Shown piece after piece: positions 1-8,459 of a stretch of DNA of 64,000 nt. The position numbers and the translations under genes were made by a program. Positions within the stretch are counted from its first letter, which is position 1, and each line of letters begins with the position of its first letter. The DNA comes from Halolamina sp. CBA1230 (GTDB lineage Archaea; Halobacteriota; Halobacteria; Halobacteriales; Haloferacaceae): positions 2,046,001 to 2,110,000 of the forward strand of contig NZ_CP054587.1 of the NCBI RefSeq assembly GCF_002025255.2, given 5' to 3'. The notes below the pieces were generated by a model. It was given only the letters and a program-made list of their open reading frames with translations. It was not told the origin of the DNA and did no database searches.

Positions 1-1
1 C

Positions 2-301
2 GCCCGGGACACCGAGCAGCTGGTCGAGCGCATCCGCGGGAGCCAGTACGGCGACGAGCTCTCCGCGGCGCTCGACGAGCTGGCGGAGGCGGACAGCCTC
101 ATCGGCTTCGAGCAGGCGCTCGAGGCCGCGCTGCTCGAGCACTCCCGCAACGCGGCACACGCCCACCCGATGTCGGTGTGTCCCGTGATCGCGTTCGTGC
201 TCGCGAAGGAGCGTGAGGCGGACAACATCCGTGCCATCGCCCGAGGCACCGAGGCGGGGCTCGACCCCGACGAGATCCGGGCGGAGCTGGTGGTACGATG
301 A
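2..301 (+). CDS. atpC: A-type ATP synthase subunit C, C-terminal part
   Basis: The open frame enters from the left edge and ends at TGA 299-301, giving about 99 residues of the C-terminus. Subunit C is the funnel-shaped piece that couples the membrane rotor to the central stalk of the archaeal ATP synthase. The visible segment has the conserved run [16 protein letters not shown] followed by [12 protein letters not shown], typical of the third C/V-ATPase d-like repeat. Its stop codon overlaps the start of atpF (ATGA), so the genes are translationally coupled. The start lies outside the window. The identification is secure because of the family motif and the atpF-A-B genes that follow. Confidence 0.93.
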   Translation, partial: ARDTEQLVERIRGSQYGDELSAALDELAEADSLIGFEQALEAALLEHSRNAAHAHPMSVCPVIAFVLAKEREADNIRAIARGTEAGLDPDEIRAELVVR

Positions 302-624
302 GTCAGGAGATCGCCGTGGTCGGGAGCCCGGAGTTCACGACCGGGTTCCGCCTCGCCGGCGTCCGGAAGTTCGAGGACGTCCCCGAGGAGGAGAAGGAGG
401 AACGGCTCGACGACGCCGTCGAGTCGACGATGGCCGACGACGACGTCGGCATCGTCGTGATGCACGACGACGACCTCGACTACCTCTCGCGGGGGACCCG
501 CGAGGACGTCGAGACGAGCGTCGAGCCGACGCTGGTCACCCTCGGTGGCGGCGCCGGCAGCGGCGGGCTGCGCGACCAGATCAAACGAGCCATCGGTATC
601 GACCTGATGGACGAGGAGGAGTAA
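298..624 (+). CDS. atpF: A-type ATP synthase subunit F
   Basis: A 108-residue protein of the V/A-ATPase subunit F family, part of the central rotor stalk that contacts the A3B3 head. The N-terminus has [18 protein letters not shown], the nucleotide-independent Rossmann-like start of this family, and the middle has [14 protein letters not shown]. The start ATG at 298 overlaps the atpC stop, and only two bases separate its stop from the ATG of atpA. Length is normal for the family (about 105 residues). Confidence 0.95.
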   Translation: MSQEIAVVGSPEFTTGFRLAGVRKFEDVPEEEKEERLDDAVESTMADDDVGIVVMHDDDLDYLSRGTREDVETSVEPTLVTLGGGAGSGGLRDQIKRAIGIDLMDEEE

Positions 625-626
625 CT

Positions 627-2393
627 ATGAGTCAGGCAACAGACGTCGCCGCGGATGACCGCGGCCAGATCGAGAGCGTGAGTGGTCCGGTCGTGACCGC
701 CGTCGACCTCGACGCCCGGATGAACGACGTCGTCTACGTGGGCGACGAAGGACTGATGGGCGAGGTTATCGAGATCGAGGGCAACGTCACGACGGTCCAA
801 GTGTACGAGGAGACCTCCGGGGTCGGCCCCGGCGAACCCGTCGTCAACACGGGCGAGCCGTTGACGGTCGACCTGGGTCCGGGGATGCTCGACTCCATCT
901 ACGACGGCGTCCAGCGCCCGCTGGACGTCCTCGAGGAGAAGATGGGGTCGGCGTTCCTCGACCGCGGGGTCGACGCCCCCGGCATCGACTTAGAGAAGGA
1001 GTGGGAGTTCGAGCCCGAAGTCGAGCCGGGCGACGTCGTCGATCCCAACGACATCGTCGGCGAGGTGCCCGAGACCCAGACGATCGACCACAAGGTGATG
1101 GTCCCGCCCGACTACGAGGGCGGCACCGTCGAGTCGGTCGAGGAGGGTGCGTTCAACGTCGAGGAGACGATCGTCACCCTGGAGAACGGCGAGGAGATCC
1201 AGATGCACCAGGAGTGGCCGGTGCGTGAGTCCCGGCCGGTCGAGGAGAAGCAGACCCCGACCGAGCCGCTGATCTCCGGCCAGCGCATCCTCGACGGCCT
1301 GTTCCCCCTCGCGAAGGGTGGGACGGCCGCGATCCCGGGCCCGTTCGGCTCCGGGAAGACGGTCACCCAGCAGAGCCTCGCGAAGTTCGCCGACGCCGAC
1401 ATCGTCGTCTACATCGGCTGTGGCGAGCGGGGCAACGAGATGACCGAAGTGATCGAGGACTTCCCGGAGCTGCCCGACCCTCAGACCGGGAACCCGCTGA
1501 TGGAGCGGACGACCCTGATCGCGAACACCTCGAACATGCCCGTGGCCGCACGGGAGTCCTGTGTGTACACCGGGATCACGATCGGGGAGTTCTACCGCGA
1601 CATGGGGTACGACGTCGCGCTGATGGCCGACTCCACCTCGCGGTGGGCGGAGGCGATGCGCGAGATCTCCTCCCGGCTGGAGGAGATGCCCGGCGAGGAG
1701 GGGTATCCGGCGTACCTCGCCGCGCGCCTCTCCCAGTTCTACGAGCGGGCGGGCTACTTCGAGAACGTCAACGGCAGCGAGGGGTCGATCTCGGTGATCG
1801 GCGCGGTCTCGCCGCCGGGCGGTGACTTCTCCGAGCCCGTCACCCAGAACACGCTGCGTATCGTCAAGACGTTCTGGGCGCTGGACTCCGACCTGGCCGA
1901 GCGCCGGCACTTCCCGGCGATCAACTGGGACGAGTCCTACTCGCTGTACAAGGACCAGCTCGACGAGTGGTTCGAGGAGAACGTCGACCCCGAGTGGCCC
2001 GACCGGCGACAGTGGGCCGTCGACACCCTCGACGAGGAGAGCGAACTCCAGGAGATCGTCCAACTCGTCGGGGAGGACGCGCTGCCCGACGACCAGCAGC
2101 TCACTCTCGAGGTCGCCCGCTACATCCGCGAAGGGTGGCTCCAGCAGAACGCGTTCATCGAGGTGGACCAGTACTGTCCGCCCGAGAAGACGTTCAAGAT
2201 GCTGGGGGCGATCAAGAAGTTCAACGACGAGGCGTTCGAGGCGCTCGATGCCGGCGTCCCGGTCGACGAGATCACCGACATCGACGCCGCGCCGAAGCTC
2301 AACCGCATCGCGACCACTCCCGACGACGAGGTCGACGAGCACGTCGAGGAGCTGAAAGAGGAAATCGAGACGCAGCTTCGAGAGCTCTACTGA
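627..2393 (+). CDS. atpA: A-type ATP synthase catalytic subunit A
   Basis: A 588-residue catalytic subunit of the archaeal ATP synthase; it makes ATP from the proton (or sodium) gradient at the cytoplasmic face of the membrane. Walker A GPFGSGKT is near residue 238, preceded by the non-homologous insert unique to A/A and V/A catalytic subunits (roughly residues 120-190). Further motifs are the GERGNEM turn and the [17 protein letters not shown] segment. I chose ATG 627 because it gives the expected N-terminus and sits two bases after atpF. A longer in-frame opening upstream overlaps atpF and is not credible. No intein is present. Confidence 0.97.
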   Translation: MSQATDVAADDRGQIESVSGPVVTAVDLDARMNDVVYVGDEGLMGEVIEIEGNVTTVQVYEETSGVGPGEPVVNTGEPLTVDLGPGMLDSIYDGVQRPLDVLEEKMGSAFLDRGVDAPGIDLEKEWEFEPEVEPGDVVDPNDIVGEVPETQTIDHKVMVPPDYEGGTVESVEEGAFNVEETIVTLENGEEIQMHQEWPVRESRPVEEKQTPTEPLISGQRILDGLFPLAKGGTAAIPGPFGSGKTVTQQSLAKFADADIVVYIGCGERGNEMTEVIEDFPELPDPQTGNPLMERTTLIANTSNMPVAARESCVYTGITIGEFYRDMGYDVALMADSTSRWAEAMREISSRLEEMPGEEGYPAYLAARLSQFYERAGYFENVNGSEGSISVIGAVSPPGGDFSEPVTQNTLRIVKTFWALDSDLAERRHFPAINWDESYSLYKDQLDEWFEENVDPEWPDRRQWAVDTLDEESELQEIVQLVGEDALPDDQQLTLEVARYIREGWLQQNAFIEVDQYCPPEKTFKMLGAIKKFNDEAFEALDAGVPVDEITDIDAAPKLNRIATTPDDEVDEHVEELKEEIETQLRELY

Positions 2394-3832
2394 TGAAAGA
2401 GTACCAGACCATCACCGAGATTTCCGGCCCGCTCGTCTTCGCGGAGGTCGACGAGTCCATCGGGTACGACGAGATGGTGGAGATCGAGACCGTCGACGGG
2501 GAGGAGCTCCGTGGACAGGTGCTCGAGTCCGCCGACGATCTCGTCGCGATCCAGGTGTTCGAGGGCACGAGCGGTATCGACCGCAACGCGTCCGTGCGGT
2601 TCACGGGCGAGACGCTGAAGATGCCCGTCACCGAGGACCTGCTCGGGCGGGTGCTGGACGGCTCGGGCTCGCCGATCGACGGTGGTCCCGACATCGTCCC
2701 CGAGGAGCGCCACGACATCGTCGGCGAGGCGATCAACCCCGTCTCCCGGGAGTACCCCGAGGAGTTCATCCAGACCGGCGTCTCCGCCATCGACGGCATG
2801 AACACGCTGGTCCGTGGCCAGAAGCTGCCGATCTTCTCCGCGTCGGGGCTGCCCCACAGCGAGCTCGCCCTCCAGATCGCCCGCCAGGCGACCGTCCCCG
2901 AGGAGGACGAGGAGAGCGACGACGGCGAGGGGTCGGAGTTCGCCGTGGTGTTCGGCGCGATGGGGATCACCCAGGAGGAGGCAAACGAGTTCATGGACGA
3001 CTTCGAGCGCACCGGCGCGCTGGAGCGCTCGGTCGTGTTCATGAACCTCGCCGACGACCCGGCGGTCGAGCGGACGGTCACGCCGCGGATGGCGCTGACC
3101 ACCGCCGAGTACCTCGCCTTCGAGAAGGGGTACCACGTGCTGACGATCCTGACGGACATGACCAACTACTGCGAGGCGCTCCGAGAGATCGGCGCCGCGC
3201 GTGAGGAGGTCCCCGGCCGGCGTGGCTACCCCGGGTACATGTACACCGACCTGGCCCAGCTCTACGAGCGGGCCGGCCGTATCGACGGCCGCGAGGGCTC
3301 GGTGACCCAGATCCCGATCCTCACCATGCCCGGCGAGGACGACACCCACCCGATCCCGGACCTCACCGGCTACATCACCGAGGGTCAGATCATGATGGAT
3401 CGGGACCTCGACAGCAAGGGGCTGGAGCCGCCCGTCAACGTTCTGCCCAGCCTCTCCCGGCTGATGGACGACGGGATCGGCGAGGGGCTGACCCGCGAGG
3501 ACCACGGCGACCTCAAAGACCAGCTGTTCGCGGCGTACGCGGAGGGTGAGGACCTTCGTGACCTCGTGAACATTGTCGGCCGCGAGGCGCTGTCGGAGAC
3601 CGACAACAAGTATCTCGACTTCGCCGACCAGTTCGAGACCGAGTTCGTCGATCAGGGGTTCCGGACCGACCGGGATATCGAGGAGACCCTCGACATCGGC
3701 TGGGAGCTCATCTCGCTGCTCCCGAAGACGGAGCTCAACCGTATCGGCGAGGACCTGATCGAGGAGTACTACGTCGAGGACCCCTCGGTCGACGCCGAGA
3801 GCGAGTCCGGGGAAGCACCCGCGGACGACTAA
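2393..3832 (+). CDS. atpB: A-type ATP synthase regulatory subunit B
   Basis: A 479-residue B subunit, the non-catalytic nucleotide-binding partner of AtpA in the A3B3 head. It starts [16 protein letters not shown] and has no intact P-loop, as expected; [18 protein letters not shown] stands where the Walker A lies in subunit A. A short acidic insertion ([13 protein letters not shown]) follows at about residue 180, and the C-terminal tail is acidic. Its ATG overlaps the atpA stop by one base. In many haloarchaea atpD follows; here a 460-base gap and then the thermosome gene come next. Confidence 0.97.
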   Translation: MKEYQTITEISGPLVFAEVDESIGYDEMVEIETVDGEELRGQVLESADDLVAIQVFEGTSGIDRNASVRFTGETLKMPVTEDLLGRVLDGSGSPIDGGPDIVPEERHDIVGEAINPVSREYPEEFIQTGVSAIDGMNTLVRGQKLPIFSASGLPHSELALQIARQATVPEEDEESDDGEGSEFAVVFGAMGITQEEANEFMDDFERTGALERSVVFMNLADDPAVERTVTPRMALTTAEYLAFEKGYHVLTILTDMTNYCEALREIGAAREEVPGRRGYPGYMYTDLAQLYERAGRIDGREGSVTQIPILTMPGEDDTHPIPDLTGYITEGQIMMDRDLDSKGLEPPVNVLPSLSRLMDDGIGEGLTREDHGDLKDQLFAAYAEGEDLRDLVNIVGREALSETDNKYLDFADQFETEFVDQGFRTDRDIEETLDIGWELISLLPKTELNRIGEDLIEEYYVEDPSVDAESESGEAPADD

Positions 3833-3852
3833 GCCAGTCACGGCTCGTGACC

Positions 3853-3876
3853 GAGAGTGACCTCCGTGTCACTCTC
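3853..3876 (+). terminator. stem-loop after atpB
   Basis: A perfect 9-bp stem (GAGAGTGAC / GTCACTCTC, 6-nt loop) begins 20 nt after the atpB stop. No long T-run follows, so it may be a transcript-stabilising 3' end rather than a classical terminator. The rest of the 3833-4292 gap holds two repeated modules and two promoters, listed separately. Confidence 0.5.
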
Positions 3877-3925
3877 CCGGAGCGTGCTGCCGTGACTGTG
3901 CGGACACCGATCGCGGCTGGCGACC

Positions 3926-4017
3926 AGCGACCGCTGCCGGGCGGTCGCTCGGAGCGCCACGCCGCGATCGTGTAGCCAGTCACGGCTCGCGAGCGGCGAC
4001 CGCCGTCGGGCGGTCGC
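3926..4017 (+). repeat. two similar palindromic modules in the atpB-cct gap
   Basis: Stem AGCGACCGC/GCGGTCGCT (3926-3949) and stem GCGACCGCC/GGCGGTCGC (3996-4017) are near copies of each other. The phrase AGCCAGTCACGGCTCG also occurs twice, directly after atpB (3833) and again before the second stem. The region therefore looks like a short tandem duplication of a hairpin module. No protein-coding signal is seen between 3833 and 4208. Confidence 0.5.
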
Positions 4018-4208
4018 TCCGAGCCTGTTGCCTGATCGTGTCGCCGGACGTGGTTCTCACTCTCCGCTTTGCACCCCTCAGCGCTCGCTCTCGCTTGCGT
4101 GCGCGAGGAGGGAATTAACGCCCCAACGTTTCGCTGGTCGCCGATGTCCGCCGTCCTCCGTGGCGTTCCGGAACGGGTACTTAAACCCTATCGTGGGAAC
4201 AGTTAGCA

Positions 4209-4250
4209 ATGCACTGTACGGGATGTATGCGCCGCAGTCTCACGGCCTGA
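4209..4250 (+). CDS. possible 13-residue leader peptide ahead of the thermosome gene
   Basis: ATG 4209 opens a 13-codon frame reading MHCTGCMRRSLTA and ending at TGA 4248-4250. A good TATA element (ACTTAAAC, 4179-4186) lies 26 nt upstream, the spacing expected for a leaderless transcript that begins at this ATG. The thermosome's own TATA box begins 11 nt after the stop. The CxxC-like pair is suggestive but such a short frame can arise by chance. It could equally be only a distal promoter for the thermosome gene. Confidence 0.25.
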   Translation: MHCTGCMRRSLTA

Positions 4251-4255
4251 CCAAA

Positions 4256-4292
4256 ACATCTTTATAGAACCACGGACAATCTGTCGCTGAAC
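4256..4292 (+). promoter_or_regulatory. thermosome gene promoter (leaderless)
   Basis: TATA element TTTATAG at 4261-4267 is centred 29 nt before ATG 4293, with a purine/A-rich BRE-like stretch (CCAAAACA) immediately upstream. The spacing predicts transcription starting at or next to the start codon. A second TATA at 4179-4186 could give a longer transcript. Confidence 0.7.
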
Positions 4293-5975
4293 ATGAGTCA
4301 GCAACAGCGAATGGGCAACCAGCCCATGATCGTACTTTCCGAGGAGAGCCAGCGAACCTCCGGGAAGGACGCTCAGGAGATGAACATCACGGCCGGGAAG
4401 GCCGTCGCCGAGTCGGTCCGCACCACGCTCGGACCCAAAGGCATGGACAAGATGCTGGTCGACTCCTCGGGCGGCGTCGTCGTCACGAACGACGGCGTGA
4501 CGATCCTGAAGGAGATGGACATCGACCACCCCGCGGCCAACATGATCGTCGAAGTCTCCGAGACCCAGGAGGAGGAGGTCGGCGACGGCACGACGACCGC
4601 CGTCGTCGTCGGCGGCGAGCTTCTGGACCAGGCCGAGGAGCTGGTCGAGTCCGACGTTCACCCCACCACGATCGCCCAGGGGTACCGACAGGCCTCCCAG
4701 AAGGCCAAGGAGATCCTCAACGAGGAGGCCATCGAGGTCACGGCCGACGACCACGAGACGCTGACCAAGATCGCCGAGACGGCGATGACCGGCAAGGGCG
4801 CCGAGACGGCGAAGGATCAGCTGGCCGAGCTCGTCGTCGACGCGGTGCTTGCGGTGCGTGACGAGAACGGTATCGACACCGACAACGTCTCCGTCGAGAA
4901 AGTCGTCGGCGGCTCCATCGAGAACTCCGAGCTGATCGAGGGCGTCATCGTCGACAAGGAGCGCGTCAACGAGAACATGCCCTACGGCGTCGAGGACGCC
5001 AACGTCGCGCTGTTCGACGGCGCCATCGAGGTGAAGGAGACCGAGATCGACACCGAGGTCAACGTCACCGACCCCGACCAGCTCCAGCAGTTCATGGAGC
5101 AGGAGGAGGAGCAGCTCCGCGAGATGGTCGACCACCTCGTCGACGTCGGTACCGACGTCGTGTTCGTCGGCGACGGCATCGACGACATCGCCCAGCACTA
5201 CCTCGCCCAGCACGGCATCCTCGCGGTCCGCCGTGCCAAGAGTGACGACCTGAAGGCGCTCGCCCGCTCCACGGGTGCGACCGTCGTCTCCGCGCTGGAC
5301 GACATCGAGGAGGACGACATCGGCTTCGCCGGCAGCGTCGCCCAGAAGGACATCGGCGGCGACGAGCGCATCTTCGTCGAGGACGTTGAGGAGGCCCGCT
5401 CGGTCACGCTCGTCCTCCGCGGCGGCACCGACCACGTGGTCGACGAGCTCGAGCGCGCCATCGACGACTCCATCGGCGTCGTGCGCACGACGCTGAACGA
5501 CGGGCAGGTGCTGCCCGGCGGCGGCGCCCCCGAGACCGAGCTCGCGCTCCAGCTCCGCCAGTTCGCCGACTCCGTCGGCGGGCGCGAACAGCTGGCCGTC
5601 GAGGCGTTCGCGGACGCGCTGGAGGTCATCCCGCGCACCCTCGCCGAGAACGCGGGTCTCGATCCGATCGACTCGCTGGTCGACCTGCGCGCCAGCCACG
5701 ACGGCGGCAACTTCACCTCCGGCCTCGACGCCTACACCGGCGAGATCGTCGACATGGAGGAGGACGGCGTCGTCGAGCCGCTCCGCGTGAAGACCCAGGC
5801 CGTCGAGTCCGCGACGGAGGCCGCGACGATGATCCTCCGCATCGACGACGTGATCGCCGCGGGCGACCTCGCCGGCGGTCAGGTCGGCGACGACGACGGC
5901 GGGGACGAGATGCCGCCGGGCGGCGGCGGCATGGGCGGCATGGGCGGTATGGGCGGCATGGGCGGCGCTATGTAA
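4293..5975 (+). CDS. thermosome (group II chaperonin) subunit
   Basis: A 560-residue archaeal chaperonin of the CCT/TCP-1 family, which forms double rings that fold proteins in an ATP-driven cycle in the cytoplasm. The N-terminal equatorial domain has [15 protein letters not shown] and the ATP-binding GDGTTT at about residue 97; the C-terminal equatorial half has [14 protein letters not shown]. The tail ends in repeated GGMGGMGGM units, usual for haloarchaeal thermosomes and thought to project into the central cavity. Haloarchaea usually have two or three paralogues (cct1-3); sequence alone does not tell me which this is, so I give no symbol. Confidence 0.97.
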   Translation: MSQQQRMGNQPMIVLSEESQRTSGKDAQEMNITAGKAVAESVRTTLGPKGMDKMLVDSSGGVVVTNDGVTILKEMDIDHPAANMIVEVSETQEEEVGDGTTTAVVVGGELLDQAEELVESDVHPTTIAQGYRQASQKAKEILNEEAIEVTADDHETLTKIAETAMTGKGAETAKDQLAELVVDAVLAVRDENGIDTDNVSVEKVVGGSIENSELIEGVIVDKERVNENMPYGVEDANVALFDGAIEVKETEIDTEVNVTDPDQLQQFMEQEEEQLREMVDHLVDVGTDVVFVGDGIDDIAQHYLAQHGILAVRRAKSDDLKALARSTGATVVSALDDIEEDDIGFAGSVAQKDIGGDERIFVEDVEEARSVTLVLRGGTDHVVDELERAIDDSIGVVRTTLNDGQVLPGGGAPETELALQLRQFADSVGGREQLAVEAFADALEVIPRTLAENAGLDPIDSLVDLRASHDGGNFTSGLDAYTGEIVDMEEDGVVEPLRVKTQAVESATEAATMILRIDDVIAAGDLAGGQVGDDDGGDEMPPGGGGMGGMGGMGGMGGAM

Positions 5976-5977
5976 GC

Positions 5978-6160
5978 GAGGCGGGAAAACCGCCTCCGGC
6001 GAGGCAAACCGCCTCGGAAAGCCGAGCGGTCGAAGACCGCTCTTCCGTAGGCCGTCGAGCTTCGCTCGACGACGCCGACGAGGCAGGAATACACGAGCGT
6101 TCCGCCGCTCGACCGCCGTCCGATCAGAGGTCAGACGTCTCCCCACCCCGGAAACGGGGT
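5978..6160 (+). terminator. array of five stem-loops downstream of the thermosome gene
   Basis: Five perfect stems follow the stop codon: 5978-5996 (GAGGCGG/CCGCCTC), 6000-6016 (CGAGGC/GCCTCG), 6024-6042 (GAGCGGTC/GACCGCTC), 6054-6070 (GTCGAGC/GCTCGAC) and 6145-6160 (ACCCCG-GAAA-CGGGGT). None ends in a T-run. Their density suggests a structured 3' untranslated region or RNA-processing signal for an abundant mRNA. No gene is visible between 5976 and 6338; a possible promoter and T-run at 6201-6322 are discussed as a finding. Confidence 0.5.
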
Positions 6161-6338
6161 AAACGTTTAGCGCGTTTCTGTACGCTTGTCGTATTCTTCG
6201 GAATTTATTAGTGAGTACCTGCTGTTCTCTCAACCACCCGACTGGTCCGTCGGGTTGTCAGAGGCAGGCCGGCGGGTCCCATCGGTCCCGCACTACTCTT
6301 GTGTCGTCGTTCCGAGTTTTTTCCGCCGCGTTCGGCTG

Positions 6339-7460
6339 TTAGAACTCGCCGTCGACGATATCGGCGACCCGGCCGTCATCGTAGAGCTGTTCGTCCGTTC
6401 CGTAGAGATCCTCGGCCATCCGCTGGGTGACGACGAAATGCGTGATGGGGCCCTGGTACAGCGGGCCGCCGCGGTAGACGTCGCCGTTCCGGACCGCGGT
6501 CAGGTCGCTCGCCACGTCGTGGTTCTCCATGAACGCGACGACGGTGTCCTGGAACTCCTCGGCGGTCTGTGCCTCGTGCCCCCGGCAGAGCAACACGTCG
6601 GGGTCGACCTCGAGCAGCGTCTCGTAGTCGACGCTGCTGCGGTCGCTGTGGAAGTCACGCACGTCGGTGTCGGCGAACGCGTCGTTCACGCCGAGTTCGC
6701 GGAGGTGTTTGAAGCTCGTCCCCTCGCCGATGATGTACGGCGAGAACGACTCGGGCTCGTTACCGCCGGCCCAGACGACCGCTGCGGCGGGGCGCTCGCC
6801 CTCCGGCGGCAGCGCGGCCTCGACGTTCGACTGGAACTCGGCGTGGAGGTCGACGAACGCCTCGTAGCGCTCGGTCTCCTGGAACATTTCCGCGACCTTC
6901 TCGAACGCCTCGTAGAGGTCGTAGTACTCGTACTCCTCGTGCCAGCCGTAGCCGGTCGAGAAGATGCTGTTGCCGAAGAAGGGGCCGACGTTCTCCTCGA
7001 TCTCGTCGATGTCGTCCTCGTCCCAGCCGTCGAAGCGGTTCAGCAGGAAGTTCGGATCGATGACGTGGACGTCGGCGCCGAACTCGTAGAACAGCTCCTT
7101 GTCCACGCCGCCGTCCGAGAGGTCGTCGATGCCGCTCTTGTCGACGGAGACGCCGTCGATCTCGTCGTAGTACTTCGTGTGGTAGCGGCTGGCGAGCCAG
7201 AGCGCCTCCGGCGGCTGCCGGCCCAGCGCGGCGCCCATGTCGGCGTAGCTGCCGTTGTTGGCAACCCACGTCTCCGGCACGGCGTCGAACTCGACCTCGC
7301 CCATCGGCGCCATCGAGACGGTGTAGCTGTCGCCGTCGGCCGCTCCGTCCCCTTCGGTCTCGGTCCCGTCACCGCTGGTACAGCCGGCCAGTAGCCCGCT
7401 GGCGACCGCGGCGCTCCCAGCCAGATACGCTCGACGCGTCGGCGTCGTCTCTCGACTCAT
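6339..7460 (-). CDS. ABC transporter substrate-binding lipoprotein, iron-siderophore/cobalamin type
   Basis: A 373-residue exported binding protein. The N-terminus has TRRAYLAGS (twin-arginine) and the lipobox LLAGC, so it should cross the membrane folded via Tat and be lipid-anchored outside. The body has the TroA-like two-lobed architecture of class III binding proteins for Fe3+ chelates or vitamin B12 (for example GDVYRGGPLY near the end). No permease or ATPase gene is adjacent, so it is an orphan that must work with a transporter elsewhere. The promoter contains a DtxR-type palindrome between TATA box and start codon, arguing for iron (or manganese) control and thus for an iron chelate as ligand. 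Confidence 0.85.
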   Translation of the reverse strand: MSRETTPTRRAYLAGSAAVASGLLAGCTSGDGTETEGDGAADGDSYTVSMAPMGEVEFDAVPETWVANNGSYADMGAALGRQPPEALWLASRYHTKYYDEIDGVSVDKSGIDDLSDGGVDKELFYEFGADVHVIDPNFLLNRFDGWDEDDIDEIEENVGPFFGNSIFSTGYGWHEEYEYYDLYEAFEKVAEMFQETERYEAFVDLHAEFQSNVEAALPPEGERPAAAVVWAGGNEPESFSPYIIGEGTSFKHLRELGVNDAFADTDVRDFHSDRSSVDYETLLEVDPDVLLCRGHEAQTAEEFQDTVVAFMENHDVASDLTAVRNGDVYRGGPLYQGPITHFVVTQRMAEDLYGTDEQLYDDGRVADIVDGEF

Positions 7461-7465
7461 GCGAT

Positions 7466-7515
7466 TTAGGTCGACCTAACACGCTATAAGGGTGGCGGAG
7501 TTTAGGCGAGCCGAA
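7466..7515 (-). promoter_or_regulatory. iron-regulator-like palindromes and TATA box of the binding-protein gene
   Basis: TTAGGTCGACCTAA (7466-7479) is a perfect 14-nt palindrome lying 6 nt upstream of ATG 7460. A TATA-like CTTATAG (minus strand, 7484-7490) follows, and a second, imperfect copy TTAGGCGAGCCGAA (7502-7515) lies beyond it. The consensus TTAGGnnnnCCTAA is that of DtxR/IdeR-type metal repressors, which in haloarchaea (Idr/SirR proteins) control iron uptake. The first copy overlaps the transcription start, suiting repression; the second lies upstream of the TATA box. Confidence 0.7.
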
Positions 7516-7566
7516 TCCGTGTGTAGTCGGACACGGTCCGGTGGTGGACGTGGGTTGTTGGGCAGA

Positions 7567-7860
7567 GAAACGTCGAGGGATGGTGCACTACGTCCGGCCT
7601 CGTTCGAACCCCTCGGCACGGCTCCGGTACAGCACGGTCGACGACGCGCCGCGATGAAACGCGGCGCTGGTCGGCGTAGTGCTTCAGAAACGCCGAGGAA
7701 GGGATGTTGAACCACGGTCACTCGCTCGCTGCCGCTCGCTCGTTCCCTGATTCAAATCCCTCGACACGGCTCCGATACAGCACGGTCGACGACGCGCCGC
7801 GATGAAACGCGGCGCTGGTCGACGTAGTGCTTCAGAAACGCCGAGGAAGGGATTTGAACC
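7567..7860. repeat. imperfect direct repeats containing tRNA-Ser 3'-end fragments
   Basis: A stretch of about 110 bp at 7603-7712 recurs at 7751-7860 (offset 148) with only scattered changes. The second copy runs into the real tRNA-Ser 3' end; the first ends in a damaged copy of the same 3' end (GCCGAGGAAGGGATgTTGAACC, minus-strand tRNA sense, with one extra base). A further degenerate copy begins at about 7567. Such duplication of a tRNA 3' end is the usual scar of integrase-mediated insertion. No credible protein gene is seen between 7516 and 7838. Confidence 0.7.
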
Positions 7861-7923
7861 CTTGAGTCCGTGAGGACAGTAGATTTCGAATCTACCGCCT
7901 TGGCCAGGCTAGGCTACCTCGGC
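7839..7923 (-). tRNA. tRNA-Ser (anticodon CGA)
   Basis: The minus strand reads GCCGAGG ... CCTCGGC as a perfect 7-bp acceptor stem, with discriminator G as expected for serine. The anticodon arm is GTAGA-TTCGAAA-TCTAC, giving anticodon CGA. A long variable arm and the T-arm AAGGG-TTCAAAT-CCCTT complete a class II tRNA of 85 nt. No intron and no encoded CCA are visible. Confidence 0.95.
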
Positions 7924-7964
7924 TCACCTAACCATCGGACACGCTCCGGTTAATCCGTTACGAT

Positions 7965-8459
7965 TCAGCGTAGTGCGTTCACCAGCGCGACCGCGCCGGC
8001 CACCAGCAGGAACACCGACGCGATGGGCTGCCCGCCGGCCGCGGTGACGTACACCCCGTAGCCGACGGCGACCGCGAGGCTCCCGACGAGGAACGAGGAC
8101 ACGACGTGGACGACCTCCGCCCGCGTCGTGTCGGTCTCCTTCCCCAACTGCTCGCCCACCGAGACGGCGTTGCTGGCGGCGTCCCACGCGAGCACGCCCG
8201 CTAGCGCCGCGACGAGCACCGGCAGCGGCGGCGCGCCGGTGTAGCCGGCGTACAGCACGCCGAGCAGCAGGACTCCGCCGCCGTTGGTGACGAGCCGGCG
8301 CGACGCCCGCGCCAACCCCGCGACGAGCACGAGCAGCCCGGCCCCCGAGACGGCGGCGGCGGTCGGTGCCGCGACGGCCGTCGCGGTGATCGACAACAGC
8401 GCGAACCCGCCCGCGACGGCGATGCCGAAGCGGGACGGTTCTCGAGTAATCTCGCTCAT
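7965..8459 (-). CDS. integral membrane protein, last gene of the DUF58 operon (DUF7519-like)
   Basis: A 164-residue protein with about five hydrophobic helices and no recognisable catalytic motif. I chose ATG 8459 because it forms an ATGA overlap with the DUF58 gene before it, although an in-frame ATG lies three codons upstream. It is the fourth and last member of a tightly coupled operon (DUF4129, small membrane protein, DUF58, this gene) seen repeatedly in haloarchaea. The DUF number is from memory. The function is unknown; context suggests a role in assembling or anchoring the cell-envelope complex of DUF58 and DUF4129 proteins. Confidence 0.75.
   Translation of the reverse strand: MSEITREPSRFGIAVAGGFALLSITATAVAAPTAAAVSGAGLLVLVAGLARASRRLVTNGGGVLLLGVLYAGYTGAPPLPVLVAALAGVLAWDAASNAVSVGEQLGKETDTTRAEVVHVVSSFLVGSLAVAVGYGVYVTAAGGQPIASVFLLVAGAVALVNALR

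Noticed and set aside
3833-4208. A protein-coding gene in the atpB-thermosome gap.
   Set aside because: Open frames there are short, overlap palindromic modules and show no haloarchaeal codon bias or promoter spacing.
4203-6233. A 676-codon open frame on the minus strand opposite the thermosome gene.
   Set aside because: It is rich in His, Ala, Asp and Leu as expected from the antisense of GC-rich codons, matches no family and lies entirely over a strongly conserved gene.
6186-7394. Long plus-strand open frame opposite the iron/cobalamin binding protein.
   Set aside because: The protein is Val/Asp/Arg-rich nonsense typical of antisense frames and the minus-strand gene has signal, motifs and promoter.
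7492-7710. A 72-codon plus-strand open frame beside the binding-protein gene.
   Set aside because: It runs through the operator and the repeated tRNA debris and has atypical composition and no promoter at the right distance.
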